The translations under genes were made by a program, and so were the position numbers. DNA of 40,459 bases from Halioglobus sp. Its GTDB lineage: Bacteria > Pseudomonadota > Gammaproteobacteria > Pseudomonadales > Halieaceae. The stretch is taken from NCBI GenBank assembly GCA_013214285.1, contig JABSPW010000011.1, positions 1-40,459 of the forward strand, read 5' to 3'. This document shows positions 8,230-17,447 of this stretch, piece by piece (the first letter of the stretch is position 1; every line of letters begins with the position of its first letter). Below the pieces are notes generated by a model. That model worked only from the letters and a program-made list of their open reading frames with translations. It did no database searches and was not told the origin of the DNA.

Positions 8230-9893
8230 GCGGCCCGACGAGATCCACCGCCGTCGTCTTTCAGTTTTTTACCAGAGACAGACTTGCGTTTAGCTGGACT
8301 TTTTTTGCGGGCCTTCGGCTTTCTGTTAGACGTGTCTTTCTTCTCTTCACCAACACGCACATCGCGCTCGCGCAGCGCCTCGCGGTCAGCGCGCGTCGCA
8401 GCAGGACGCCGCCTCGACATGCGCGGGCGCTCATATGAGGACTCTTTAGGCCGCAAATCTCCATGCTCAAAGCGCCGCAGGATTTCCTCCATAGTGCGGC
8501 TGATCTGCGTACAGGTGCGAATGGCCTCGACTACCGGATAAGTCGACCTTCGACCGCCCTCCATCAGATCAATAAGATCTTTCTCAGACAGATGAGAGAG
8601 TAGCTTTGCAGGATTGTACCAATTAAAGTTCGGTACGATATTAATATCGCCGCTGTACTCCTGATCCATTAGCGCGTGGATGCTATTCATTAGTAAATTG
8701 AACCGAGGCCAGCTTTCTCCGCGCGTCTGTACCATGTCACGGTAAAAATTCAGCACTTCGCGGCCGACACCAACACCCAGCGCGCCGAGGGCTGTCCCCA
8801 ACGCACTGCGCTCACCGTCGTTTTTCAAAAAGGGGATTGCAATCGGGTTGACCATACTGACTATGAAGTGGTTAGTGCTGTACAGACGCTGCAAACGCTT
8901 CGCCGGTAAATCATCCGCAATCGAACCATCTACCCATTTGCGTGTGGGTAAATAGGGCTGCGCCTCACCGTGCTGATTCTTCGCCATCAACGTCACCGGC
9001 GGGAATACCCCCGGCACCGCACAGGAAGCCATGACCGCGGATCGGATAAATACATTTGGCGATGTGATCGCATTTAGCAGCCTGGATCGCTGATGCACCT
9101 CGGCCGGTGCCACAGATACACTGATCTGCCGCCCTGTCTTTTCATAGGCCTCCTGAAACGTCAGATCGGGGATCAAACGTTCAACCAGGTGTTGCAAATC
9201 GCCAACATCTATCTGCGGATTTGCGCCGAAAAACATACGTGTAAATACACTGGCCTCTTTCTCTGCTTCAGTCAGCAAAACTGCAGGGTCATAAAACTGC
9301 TCCAGCTCCTGCTCGGAATGGGTACCCAGGGCCCCCGCCACGATCGAACCCGCGCTCGAGCCGGAAATCACCCGTGGCAGCAAACCCTCGTCGAGCAGCG
9401 TTTTCACCACACCGAGATGATAAAACCCGAGCACCCCGCCACCACTCAACATCAATGCGGAACGACCGAAGCAAATATTTGCCCGATAAAAGAAATCTAG
9501 TTTCTGCTGCACGCTGACCGCCTTGCTATCGAGTTCCGCTATGAAACGCAGTGAGTCATCCACTTCCTCGATATACGCCTCAATCAGGCGCTTCGTTCCA
9601 AACTTCGCACGGGTGTACAGCGAGTGACGCCCCATACCGCCCATATTGCCGTGGATCCCCTCATTCAGCGTGAACAACAAACCCTGGTAATCGTGCCGCG
9701 ACCGCAAGGCACGCAACTTGTCCAGACGCAAGCGGATCTGTGCATAGTCGTATTGGTTACTCTGGTCCACTTTACGCCAGCGCGCCTGACCCGTTAAATC
9801 ATCGTGCGCCTGCGCCGCTTCCGCCCACTCCTGGTAATCGGACGCTGCAGACATCTGTTTTTCAAGCCGCTTCAGTTTACGTGAATTCTTCAA
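8226..9893 (-). CDS. Patatin-like phospholipase with DUF3336 N-terminal domain
   Basis: From a TTG at 9893 this is 555 residues. The N-terminal region (about 1-140, starting KNSRKLKRLEKQ) fits DUF3336, and the patatin domain follows with a glycine-rich oxyanion loop SGGGVLG (about 150-156), the lipase motif GSSAG (nucleophile S180) and the second dyad residue in WVDGSI (D322). It is expected to hydrolyse acyl chains of phospholipids or acylglycerols. The C-terminal ~70 residues are very basic and low in complexity (many K, R, S), which may bind membranes or nucleic acid. The frame stays open 81 codons upstream to 10136, but that stretch is not domain-like and would cross the operator of the divergent gene. 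An AGGAG site 10 bases before the TTG decides the start. Confidence 0.82.
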   Translation of the reverse strand: MKNSRKLKRLEKQMSAASDYQEWAEAAQAHDDLTGQARWRKVDQSNQYDYAQIRLRLDKLRALRSRHDYQGLLFTLNEGIHGNMGGMGRHSLYTRAKFGTKRLIEAYIEEVDDSLRFIAELDSKAVSVQQKLDFFYRANICFGRSALMLSGGGVLGFYHLGVVKTLLDEGLLPRVISGSSAGSIVAGALGTHSEQELEQFYDPAVLLTEAEKEASVFTRMFFGANPQIDVGDLQHLVERLIPDLTFQEAYEKTGRQISVSVAPAEVHQRSRLLNAITSPNVFIRSAVMASCAVPGVFPPVTLMAKNQHGEAQPYLPTRKWVDGSIADDLPAKRLQRLYSTNHFIVSMVNPIAIPFLKNDGERSALGTALGALGVGVGREVLNFYRDMVQTRGESWPRFNLLMNSIHALMDQEYSGDINIVPNFNWYNPAKLLSHLSEKDLIDLMEGGRRSTYPVVEAIRTCTQISRTMEEILRRFEHGDLRPKESSYERPRMSRRRPAATRADREALRERDVRVGEEKKDTSNRKPKARKKSPAKRKSVSGKKLKDDGGGSRRAA

Positions 9894-9903
9894 AACGATA
9901 CCG

Positions 9904-9908
9904 CTCCT
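9904..9908 (-). promoter_or_regulatory. Ribosome binding site deciding a TTG start
   Basis: On the minus strand AGGAG occupies 9908-9904, with a 10-base spacer to TTG at 9893. No comparable site precedes the other in-frame starts of the patatin gene, and translation from this TTG begins at the expected edge of the DUF3336 domain. Confidence 0.55.
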
Positions 9909-10112
9909 GAAAGGATCAATTTGACCACCATGAACCCGGCTAGCATAAGCTAAATGCCTGTTCGCGCATAGCTTTCCCGCGTCGCCGATCACCTTCACGG
10001 AACCCTCAAGCACTTCGGCTAAAAAGACAGCATTTGCTGCGCCACGAACCCAAATTAACGGATCATTTTGCACCTGGTTATAGTGCGCGGCCTCCCTAAA
10101 GCACCTAAAATG

Positions 10113-10134
10113 GACAAAAATGTACCGTTTTGTC
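10113..10134. promoter_or_regulatory. Candidate operator: 7-bp inverted repeat, 8-base spacer
   Basis: GACAAAA at 10113-10119 is mirrored by TTTTGTC at 10128-10134. The 22-bp size and AT-rich arms suit a TetR- or MarR-type dimer. It lies 19 bases before the ATG of the RND adaptor and inside the patatin/RND divergent region (9894-10153), where pump regulators normally bind. No regulator gene is present in the window. Confidence 0.45.
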
Positions 10135-10153
10135 ACACCAAGACAGTGCTGTC

Positions 10154-11242
10154 ATGGTAAGGGGTCTCTCTTTGCGCGCGTACCTGTTCGTTATTGTTCT
10201 GCTGATGCTCATTTTTGGTGGCATTGCCGGTTATCTGTACAGCAAATTTTCCACGCTGGCCGCGACAGACTTCACCCCACCCCCGATCACCATCGCCGCC
10301 GCGACAGCACAAACGGCGATCTGGCCTTCTCAGCTCGAAGCGGTCGGCACCATTCGTGCTGCGCGCGGTGTGGAACTCAGCTCCGAGACCAGCGGCGAGG
10401 TCATGTCCATTAGCGTTGCGTCCGGTGACGCGGTCAAAGCCGGCCAGACAATACTGACTCTAAACGATGGCAGGGAACGGGCGGATCGCAGAAGACTGGA
10501 GGCCAATTTAAAACTAGCGCGTCAGCTCTACGAACGTGATTCCCGGCTCATCAAGCGCAAAACCATTCCTCAAAGCCAGTACGACCGCTCCCTAGCAGAG
10601 CTTAATAGTGCAAAGGCGCAACTGGCAGAGACAGATGCTCGATTGGACAACAAACGTATCATCGCGCCCTTTGACGGCACCGTTGGCATCATCCGGGTCA
10701 AAGTGGGCGACTATATCGACCCGGGGACACCCATCACCAGCTTGCAGGACCTGTCAGATCTGGAAGTGGATTTCTCGGTACCCGACCGCTATGTCCCCAA
10801 CCTGCGGCCAGGCCTGGACATTACAGTCAGCGTGGCTGCATTCCCAGGCACTGAGTTCAAAGCTACCGTCAGTGCGCTGGACGCCAGCGTCGACGCCGGT
10901 ACGCGCAACCTTATGATGCGCGCGCAACTGGAACAGGCAAAGGGGCTGCTGCCAGGCATGTTCGCCCGTCTCGTGGTCGACTTGAACCAATCGCAGCGAG
11001 TCGTCACGATACCGGAAACTGCCGTCAGTTATTCACTGCATGGACACACCGTCTATGTGCTTGCCCAAAGCAAGGGCCAAACCACCGTGCGACCGCGCGT
11101 TGTGCGAACCGGAGAGACCCGCGATGGCCAGACCGCCGTTACAGACGGGCTGTTAAGCGGTGAATGGGTGGTCACCGCGGGCCAGAACAAGCTGTACCGA
11201 GATGCGCAGGTGACCATTGACGATACAGTGGAATTACCATGA
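10154..11242 (+). CDS. RND efflux periplasmic adaptor (membrane fusion protein, HlyD/AcrA family)
   Basis: A 362-residue adaptor. It has an N-terminal membrane anchor (about residues 8-28), a lipoyl/barrel-sandwich half with SSETSGEV and VASGDAVKAGQ (about 75-100), a short alpha-helical hairpin, the second lipoyl half (IIAPFDGTVGII), a beta-barrel, and the LLPGMFARLVVDL signature. It links the inner-membrane RND pump to an outer-membrane channel. ATG 10154 is preferred over an in-frame TTG at 10130, because the latter falls inside the putative operator; neither has a strong ribosome site. Its stop overlaps the permease start (ATGA), so the two are translationally coupled. No outer-membrane factor gene is nearby. 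Confidence 0.9.
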   Translation: MVRGLSLRAYLFVIVLLMLIFGGIAGYLYSKFSTLAATDFTPPPITIAAATAQTAIWPSQLEAVGTIRAARGVELSSETSGEVMSISVASGDAVKAGQTILTLNDGRERADRRRLEANLKLARQLYERDSRLIKRKTIPQSQYDRSLAELNSAKAQLAETDARLDNKRIIAPFDGTVGIIRVKVGDYIDPGTPITSLQDLSDLEVDFSVPDRYVPNLRPGLDITVSVAAFPGTEFKATVSALDASVDAGTRNLMMRAQLEQAKGLLPGMFARLVVDLNQSQRVVTIPETAVSYSLHGHTVYVLAQSKGQTTVRPRVVRTGETRDGQTAVTDGLLSGEWVVTAGQNKLYRDAQVTIDDTVELP

Positions 11243-14200
11243 ACCGTTTTACAGACAGGTTCATACAACGTCCTGTGCTCGCACTCGTCGTGAGCAGCCT
11301 GCTGCTGCTGCTGGGAAGTAGTGCGCTGTCCCGCATCAATCTCAGAGAATTTCCCGAGATTGAACGCAGTGTCATCTATGTGGAGACCACCTACCCGGGC
11401 GCCAGTGCACGCACCGTCCAGGGGTTCGTCACGACCCCGCTGCAGATCAGCATCGCCGGTGCACGTGGCGTGGAGTACATGACGTCCAGCAGTAACCCAA
11501 GTTTTTCGGAAATCCAGGTGCACGTCAGACTAGGAGAAAATAGTAGCGATGTGCTCTCAGAGGTCATCGCAAAAGTCAATGAAGCACGCGGAGACCTACC
11601 ACAGGGCATCGAGGAACCTGTAGTGACAACAGCAAGCGGCGGTGACGCCATGATGTATCTCGCCTTCTACAGCCGGCAGATGACTGCCTATCAGATTACC
11701 GACTACCTAGTGCGTAACGTGCAGCCGGAGTTGGCCACCCTCGACGGAGTCGGGAAAGCCCGGATATTTGGCCGCTTCCTGGCCATGCGAGTGTGGCTGG
11801 ATCCCGTGCGCATGGCAGCCTTCGGTGTGACAGCAACTGATATCTCCCATGCCATTCGCAGAGACAACTACATCTCGACCTCCGGCGCCACCGAGGGCAA
11901 TCTTGTGCGCGCCACGGTGGACGCACGGACCGATATGAAGAACGCCAACGACTTCGAAAATATGGTCGTGCGCCAGGTGGGCGAGGACCGGGTGAGGCTA
12001 GGGGATGTCGCCGATGTGGAACTCTCAGCGGAAACGACCCAGTTCAGGACACGGTCCAGCGGGCAGGATGCCGTCTTTATGTCCATTTCGCAAACGCCTG
12101 ACGCCAACCCGCTGCAGGTCTCGCGCGCGGTGCACGCGGCTCTGCCGCGCATCCGCGAGAGCCTGCCCGCTGATCTGGAACTTTTCCTGGATTGGGATGG
12201 CAGTGTGGTAATCGACGAGGCGCTCAAAGAAGTGGTTACGACACTACTGGAGGCCAGTCTGATCGTGATATTGGTCATCTACCTTTTTCTCGGCTCTTTC
12301 CGAGTGGTACTGATTCCATTGGTCGCTATACCCCTGTCATTGGTCGGCGTTGTTTTCCTGATATGGGCGATGGGCTTCTCTCTGAACTTACTGACCCTGC
12401 TGGCCATGGTTATCGCCATTGGTCTTGTAGTGGACGACGCCATAGTTGTCGTAGAAAACGTCCACCGACATATAGAGTCGGGCGCCACGCCACGAGACGC
12501 GGCCCTGCTAGGCGCTCGAGAAGTGGCCTATCCCGTTATCGCCATGACCCTGACCCTGGCGGCAGTATATGCGCCCATCGCCTTCATCGGCGGCCTGACC
12601 GGTGCCCTGTTCAGTGAATTCGCCCTCACACTGGCGGGCGCAGTCCTGGTCTCGGGGGTTGTCGCCCTGACCCTGAGCCCCATGATGTGCTCTATGGTGC
12701 TCACGGACGCGGAACACCAGGGTCGCCTAGCCAATTGGCTGGATGCACGCTTCGAAAGGCTCAACATTCGCTATCGACGCCTGCTCCAGTACGCTCTGCA
12801 GAATCGGGGCGCCGTTTTCCTTTTTGCTGCCGTTATCCTGACCAGTCTGCCACTGCTATTTTTTTTGGCGCAGGAGGAGCTAGCGCCCGAGGAAGATACC
12901 GGCGGCATCTATGTCACCGGCTCTGCGCCGCGCTATGCTAATGTCGAGTACATTGATTACTTCCTCGGAGAGGTCGTCAAGGCCTGGAAGGAAATCCCCG
13001 AGTTCAGTCATTCCTGGCAAGTCATGTTTCCGAGTAACAACTTTGGCGGCATCACCTTGCACCCCTGGTCTGAACGCAACCGAACCCAGCAAGAGGTGCA
13101 GGCGGAGTTCCAGGAGAAAATTGGCGGCATTGCGGGGATGGAGATGTTTTCCTTCGGCACCCCTCCCCTGCCCGGCTTTGATGCAGGTCTGCCGGTCAGT
13201 TTTGTGGTGGCCTCGACAGCGGACTATCGCGAGGTCCGGCGCGTCGGCGAAGAACTGGTGCAAGCGGCGAGAGAATCAGGCCTGTTTATCTTTGTGACCC
13301 AGACGCTCGATTTCGACCGCCCAGAAGTCAAGGTCAACATCGACCGAGAACTGGCCGCACGGCTCGGCATATCCATGCAGGAGATTGGTCAAACCCTGTC
13401 CATCATGCTGGGGGAGGCAGAAATCAATCGCTTTAATCTCGATGGTCGCTCCTACAAAGTCATCCCACAGGCGGCACCCGGTTTTCGATTAACCAAGTCT
13501 GAGTTAGAGAAGTATTACGTTCGCACCGCTAGCAACGCGCTAGTACCGATGTCCGTCTTCATTTCCCTTGATTCCGTCGTGGAGCCGAACGAACTCACTC
13601 AGTACCAGCAACTCAACAGCACCACGCTCCAGGGTCTGATGATGCCACCCAATAGCCTGGGAGCCGGGCTAACTTTCCTGCGCGACAAACTGAACGAAAC
13701 AGCACCCACTGGATTTAAGGCCGGATATACCGGCGCCTCTCACCGGTTCATACAGGAAACGACAGCATTTCCCATCCTCTTCTCCCTATCGATGATATTG
13801 ATCTTTCTGGTGCTCGCCGCCCAGTTCAACAGCTTCAGGGACCCTTTCGTCGTGTTGTTGAGCGTGCCACTGTCAATTTTTGGGGCAGTTGTACCTATCG
13901 CATTGGGCTTTGCCACTCTCAATATTTATACCCAGATAGGCCTGCTGACTCTGATTGGCCTTATCAGCAAGCACGGCATTCTGATTGTGGAGTTTGCCAA
14001 CAAGCTTGCACTGCAAGGCCTGTCGCGCGGTAACGCGGTGCTTGAAGCGGCGTCCCTGCGACTGCGCCCGATTCTAATGACGACCTTTGCGACCGTCATG
14101 GGCGTTTGGCCGCTGGTTATCGCCAGTGGGCCCGGCGCAAACAGCCGCTTCAGCATCGGGCTGATGATCACCACCGGCATGCTGGTCGGAACCCTGTTCA

Positions 14201-14310
14201 CGCTCTTTGTTATTCCCGTGTTTTACCTGCCCCTGAGGCGGCGCGACTCACAACCCAGCGCCACCGATGGCGAGACCACTTCGCTGGAGCATCAGCCCCA
14301 CGGCGCCTGA
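11239..14310 (+). CDS. RND efflux permease, AcrB/MexB (HAE1) family
   Basis: A 1023-residue proton-driven pump, slightly shorter than AcrB. It shows TM1 near residues 12-32, a large periplasmic porter/docking loop, the TM4 motif GLVVDDAI with the proton-relay acids D399-D400, a second periplasmic loop, and the C-terminal membrane bundle with GLISKHGILIVEFAN. The N-terminal RPVLA and FPEIE motifs are typical. It should export hydrophobic compounds such as bile-salt-like molecules, solvents or drugs through a TolC-type channel encoded elsewhere. The overlapping start ATGA with the adaptor shows one operon. The substrate is not predictable. Confidence 0.93.
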   Translation: MNRFTDRFIQRPVLALVVSSLLLLLGSSALSRINLREFPEIERSVIYVETTYPGASARTVQGFVTTPLQISIAGARGVEYMTSSSNPSFSEIQVHVRLGENSSDVLSEVIAKVNEARGDLPQGIEEPVVTTASGGDAMMYLAFYSRQMTAYQITDYLVRNVQPELATLDGVGKARIFGRFLAMRVWLDPVRMAAFGVTATDISHAIRRDNYISTSGATEGNLVRATVDARTDMKNANDFENMVVRQVGEDRVRLGDVADVELSAETTQFRTRSSGQDAVFMSISQTPDANPLQVSRAVHAALPRIRESLPADLELFLDWDGSVVIDEALKEVVTTLLEASLIVILVIYLFLGSFRVVLIPLVAIPLSLVGVVFLIWAMGFSLNLLTLLAMVIAIGLVVDDAIVVVENVHRHIESGATPRDAALLGAREVAYPVIAMTLTLAAVYAPIAFIGGLTGALFSEFALTLAGAVLVSGVVALTLSPMMCSMVLTDAEHQGRLANWLDARFERLNIRYRRLLQYALQNRGAVFLFAAVILTSLPLLFFLAQEELAPEEDTGGIYVTGSAPRYANVEYIDYFLGEVVKAWKEIPEFSHSWQVMFPSNNFGGITLHPWSERNRTQQEVQAEFQEKIGGIAGMEMFSFGTPPLPGFDAGLPVSFVVASTADYREVRRVGEELVQAARESGLFIFVTQTLDFDRPEVKVNIDRELAARLGISMQEIGQTLSIMLGEAEINRFNLDGRSYKVIPQAAPGFRLTKSELEKYYVRTASNALVPMSVFISLDSVVEPNELTQYQQLNSTTLQGLMMPPNSLGAGLTFLRDKLNETAPTGFKAGYTGASHRFIQETTAFPILFSLSMILIFLVLAAQFNSFRDPFVVLLSVPLSIFGAVVPIALGFATLNIYTQIGLLTLIGLISKHGILIVEFANKLALQGLSRGNAVLEAASLRLRPILMTTFATVMGVWPLVIASGPGANSRFSIGLMITTGMLVGTLFTLFVIPVFYLPLRRRDSQPSATDGETTSLEHQPHGA

Positions 14311-14373
14311 CCCCTTGGGCTTACCCCGTTTTCTGCGCTATCTTGTTCCTCTAGCAATCCCGGAGGCTCTGCC

Positions 14374-15576
14374 GTGACAGCATTTCACAAGCAGCTTGTT
14401 TATCGCATGCGACAGGCCCTGATGGGCAAGCTCATTTCGCGCCCCCAGCCCAAAGCCATGATCTTCCTCGGCCGAGGCTCATCGGCGCAATTGAGCGAGG
14501 CTATCGGGCGCTTTGGGCTGCGACACACCCTAGTCGTGACGGATAAGCCATTGCGCGATCTGGGCGTGCTGGATTCCACCCTCGCCGCTCTGGACACCGC
14601 CGGCGTGCAAAAGACCGTCTACGATGGTGTCGAACCGGACCCCACTGAGCAGGTGGTGGATGCAGGCATCGACCGGTACCACAGTGCCGGCTGCGATTCG
14701 GTACTGGCCTTTGGTGGCGGTTCTTCCATCGACGCTGCCAAGGTGATCGCACTGGGGGTTGCCAATAATTGCAAAGCTGCCGGGTGTATCGGCGCGACGA
14801 GGTGCAAACTACCTTCCGTGCCGTTTTTTGCTATCCCCACGACCGCCGGCACGGGCTCTGAAGGGACCTTTATCGCTGTCATTTCCAACAATGAAACCCA
14901 CGCCAAGGGCGCCGTCATCGACCCCAACATTATTCCCAAGGCTGCCGCCCTGGATCCCGAGCTGATGCGCGACCTGCCCCCGCATATCACCGCCGCAACG
15001 GGTATGGACGCACTCACCCACGCCATCGAGTCGTACATTGGTAAGTGGGGCAACACTGAGACTGATTACTACGGCTTGGCGGCCTGCCGGCTCATCTTCG
15101 ACAATCTCCCGGAGGCCTGTCGCAACGGCACCGACCTACAAGCACGCCAGTCGATGTCACTGGCCTCCTACTACGGTGGGCTGGCCATCACCAATGCACT
15201 GGTCGGCTATGTCCATGCCATCTCCCACAACCTCGGCGCCCGCTACGGTGTGCCCCACGGCCTCGGCAACGCGATAGTACTGCCTCACATGCTCGAGCTT
15301 ATCAAAACCGCTGCCGCCGACAAACTGGCAGAGATTGCCGTACACTGCGACATGGGAACCGCTTCGGAGGGCAGCAACGCGCTGGCGCAGAAGCTGATTG
15401 ACCGGGTTTGGCAGCTGAATGATGAAATCGGTATACCCCGCACCACCGATGTGATTCGCAGTGAAGATATCGAGAAGCTGGTGGCGGCGGCACTTGCGGA
15501 GGGCGGCAATTACCCGTCGCCGCGCTTCATCAGTGAAGAGGAATGCCGGGGGGTGCTGAAAGCGATCAGCGCCTGA
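14374..15576 (+). CDS. Iron-containing (type III) alcohol dehydrogenase
   Basis: A 400-residue NAD(P)-dependent, metal-containing dehydrogenase. The dinucleotide motif GGGSSIDAAK lies at 114-123, TTAGTGSE at 156-163, and the four metal ligands by analogy with FucO are D212 and H216 (MDALTHAIES), H281 (GYVHAISH) and H295 (VPHGLGNA). The start is GTG, supported by GGAGG 7 bases upstream. It oxidises an alcohol or reduces an aldehyde; the substrate is unknown. It follows the RND operon after 63 bases with no clear terminator, so read-through is possible. The 228 bases after its stop, up to the convergent ligase gene, hold no feature I can name. Confidence 0.88.
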   Translation: MTAFHKQLVYRMRQALMGKLISRPQPKAMIFLGRGSSAQLSEAIGRFGLRHTLVVTDKPLRDLGVLDSTLAALDTAGVQKTVYDGVEPDPTEQVVDAGIDRYHSAGCDSVLAFGGGSSIDAAKVIALGVANNCKAAGCIGATRCKLPSVPFFAIPTTAGTGSEGTFIAVISNNETHAKGAVIDPNIIPKAAALDPELMRDLPPHITAATGMDALTHAIESYIGKWGNTETDYYGLAACRLIFDNLPEACRNGTDLQARQSMSLASYYGGLAITNALVGYVHAISHNLGARYGVPHGLGNAIVLPHMLELIKTAAADKLAEIAVHCDMGTASEGSNALAQKLIDRVWQLNDEIGIPRTTDVIRSEDIEKLVAAALAEGGNYPSPRFISEEECRGVLKAISA

Positions 15577-15804
15577 TGCGAAGAGCGCGGGTATCGGACT
15601 GCCTTTTGGGCAGCGCCCGGGCTGATCCCGGCAATGCTCTGCTTTACTGAGACGACAGGCGTATTCAATCCACTCCCCAGTAAACGCGTATTGCCCAATG
15701 GCGGTGTGGTCGTGCGGCTTTGCTCAGTCCAGATCGAGACACCCCCTGTAAAAATGTACCTGCCACCGGAACGCCTACGCCCTGGGCCGGGATGCTAGCT
15801 GCGA

Positions 15805-17376
15805 TCACGCATCGTTCGAGCTGGCACCGGGCCCAGACTCACCGCGGGCCGCGTTCCGATATGCCTCGATCAGATGCCGTTTGTAAAGTTTACCGTTGTC
15901 CATACGCGGCAGCTTGGGGTTAAAGTCCAGCGAACGGGGCATCTTGATGTGCGAGATACGTTCCCGTAGCCACTCGAGGATTTCGATGGCCGTCTCATCC
16001 GTCGCATCCGCCCAATTAACAGGCTCTACGACGGCTTTTACTTCCTCGCCGAATTCCTCATTGGGAATGCCGAATACCGCGACATCCGCCACCTTGTCAT
16101 GGGCGGCGAGCAGATTTTCCACCTCCTGGGGGTAGATGTTCACGCCACCGCTGATGATAGTGAAATTCTTCCGGTCGGTCAGGTAGAGAAAGCCCTCCTC
16201 ATCGACATAGCCCACATCCCCGGTGGTCGCCCAGCCCCTTTCATTATAGGCCTCGGCAGTTTTTTTCGGCTCGTTATGGTAGTGGAACTGCGCCTGGGCT
16301 CCACCAAAATATACGGTGCCAGTCTCACCGAAGGACAGCTCCCTGCCGTCATCATCAACGATATGCAACTCTCCCAGCAGTGCCGTGCCCACCGACCCTT
16401 TATGCTGCAGCCAGGTGGCAGAATCGATCAGGGTAAACCCAATACCTTCGCTTGACGCATAATATTCAAAGATAATTTCACCCCACCACGCGATCATTTT
16501 TTCCTTAACATCTATAGGACAGGGCGCCGCCGCGTGTATTGCTGACTGCATCGAGCTGAGATCATAGTCATTACGCACCGCTGCGGGCAACTTGAGCATG
16601 CGATTGAACATGATCGGGACCCATTGACTATGGGTGACACGATGCTCCTGAATCAGCCGCAGGGCCTGTTGTGCATCGAACTTCTCCATGACCACCGTGG
16701 TGCCTCCGTTGAAGGTGACCATCATGTTGTAGTGCAGGGGCGCGGCGTGGTAGAGCGGCGCCGGTGACAGGTACACAGTCTCCTCGCCGAAGCCGAACAA
16801 TAAACCGATCGTCGGCGCCAACACAGGGGGCGTGTGCACATCCTTGTCGTAGTTCTCAACAAAAATGCCCTTAGGCTGGCCGGTCGTACCGGAGGAATAC
16901 AACATGGGCGCTCCATTGCACTCATCGGCAATGGCCTCTGTCGGCTGCCGATCAATGGCTTCCTCCCAGGAATCAAAGCCGGGCCGAATACCGCCCACCA
17001 TGTAGAAATGCTCGACGCCCTGTGCCTCCCCGACAAGCTGCTCCGCCACCTCGGCCAGTGCATGCGACCCCACAAAGAGTTTCGCACCGCAATTTTCTAA
17101 AATGTAGGCGGTCTCCTCTTTCTTCAGATGGGTAGAAATTGGTGTGAAAATAATTCCGCTGCGCTGCGCGGCCCAAACGATTTCAAGGAACTGCCTGTTA
17201 TTCTCCAGCATCATACCGATGTGGTCCCCGGACTGAAGCCCGAGCGAGCGAAACAATTGTGCGCCCTGATTCGAGCGCTGATCCAGCTGATGAAACGTGA
17301 CCATTTCGCCCGTCATTCCCATAATGATAGCGGGTTTGTGCGGATAGGTTTGGGCGTAGATACTGGGATGAGGCAT
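15805..17376 (-). CDS. AMP-dependent acyl-CoA synthetase (medium/long-chain type)
   Basis: A 523-residue adenylate-forming ligase. It has the P-loop YSSGTTGQPKG, the YASSEG adenine motif, TGDVGYVDEEGFLYLTDR with the hinge, GGVNIYPQEVE, and the C-terminal lysine in MDNGKLYKR. It activates a carboxylic acid to acyl-CoA through an acyl-AMP. ATG 17376 is preferred to an in-frame GTG at 17400, because AGGA lies 9 bases upstream and homologues start near MPHPS. It lies 71 bases downstream of the tesB-like gene on the same strand, so acyl-CoA formation and hydrolysis are encoded together. The C-terminal ~15 residues are disordered-looking (Gly/Ser/Ala). Confidence 0.88.
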   Translation of the reverse strand: MPHPSIYAQTYPHKPAIIMGMTGEMVTFHQLDQRSNQGAQLFRSLGLQSGDHIGMMLENNRQFLEIVWAAQRSGIIFTPISTHLKKEETAYILENCGAKLFVGSHALAEVAEQLVGEAQGVEHFYMVGGIRPGFDSWEEAIDRQPTEAIADECNGAPMLYSSGTTGQPKGIFVENYDKDVHTPPVLAPTIGLLFGFGEETVYLSPAPLYHAAPLHYNMMVTFNGGTTVVMEKFDAQQALRLIQEHRVTHSQWVPIMFNRMLKLPAAVRNDYDLSSMQSAIHAAAPCPIDVKEKMIAWWGEIIFEYYASSEGIGFTLIDSATWLQHKGSVGTALLGELHIVDDDGRELSFGETGTVYFGGAQAQFHYHNEPKKTAEAYNERGWATTGDVGYVDEEGFLYLTDRKNFTIISGGVNIYPQEVENLLAAHDKVADVAVFGIPNEEFGEEVKAVVEPVNWADATDETAIEILEWLRERISHIKMPRSLDFNPKLPRMDNGKLYKRHLIEAYRNAARGESGPGASSNDA

Positions 17377-17447
17377 AGGATGGTCCTGTATTATTTGCAC
17401 TGTAGCTCACGAGAGTATAGAACCTTCCCACAGAAAGCGACGGTCGA

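Noticed and set aside
9093..9500. Plus-strand open frame inside the patatin gene
   Set aside because: Antisense shadow without ribosome site or domain.
10130..10153. TTG start for the RND adaptor 24 bases upstream
   Set aside because: It would lie inside the candidate operator and has no ribosome site; the ATG at 10154 gives a normal adaptor N-terminus.
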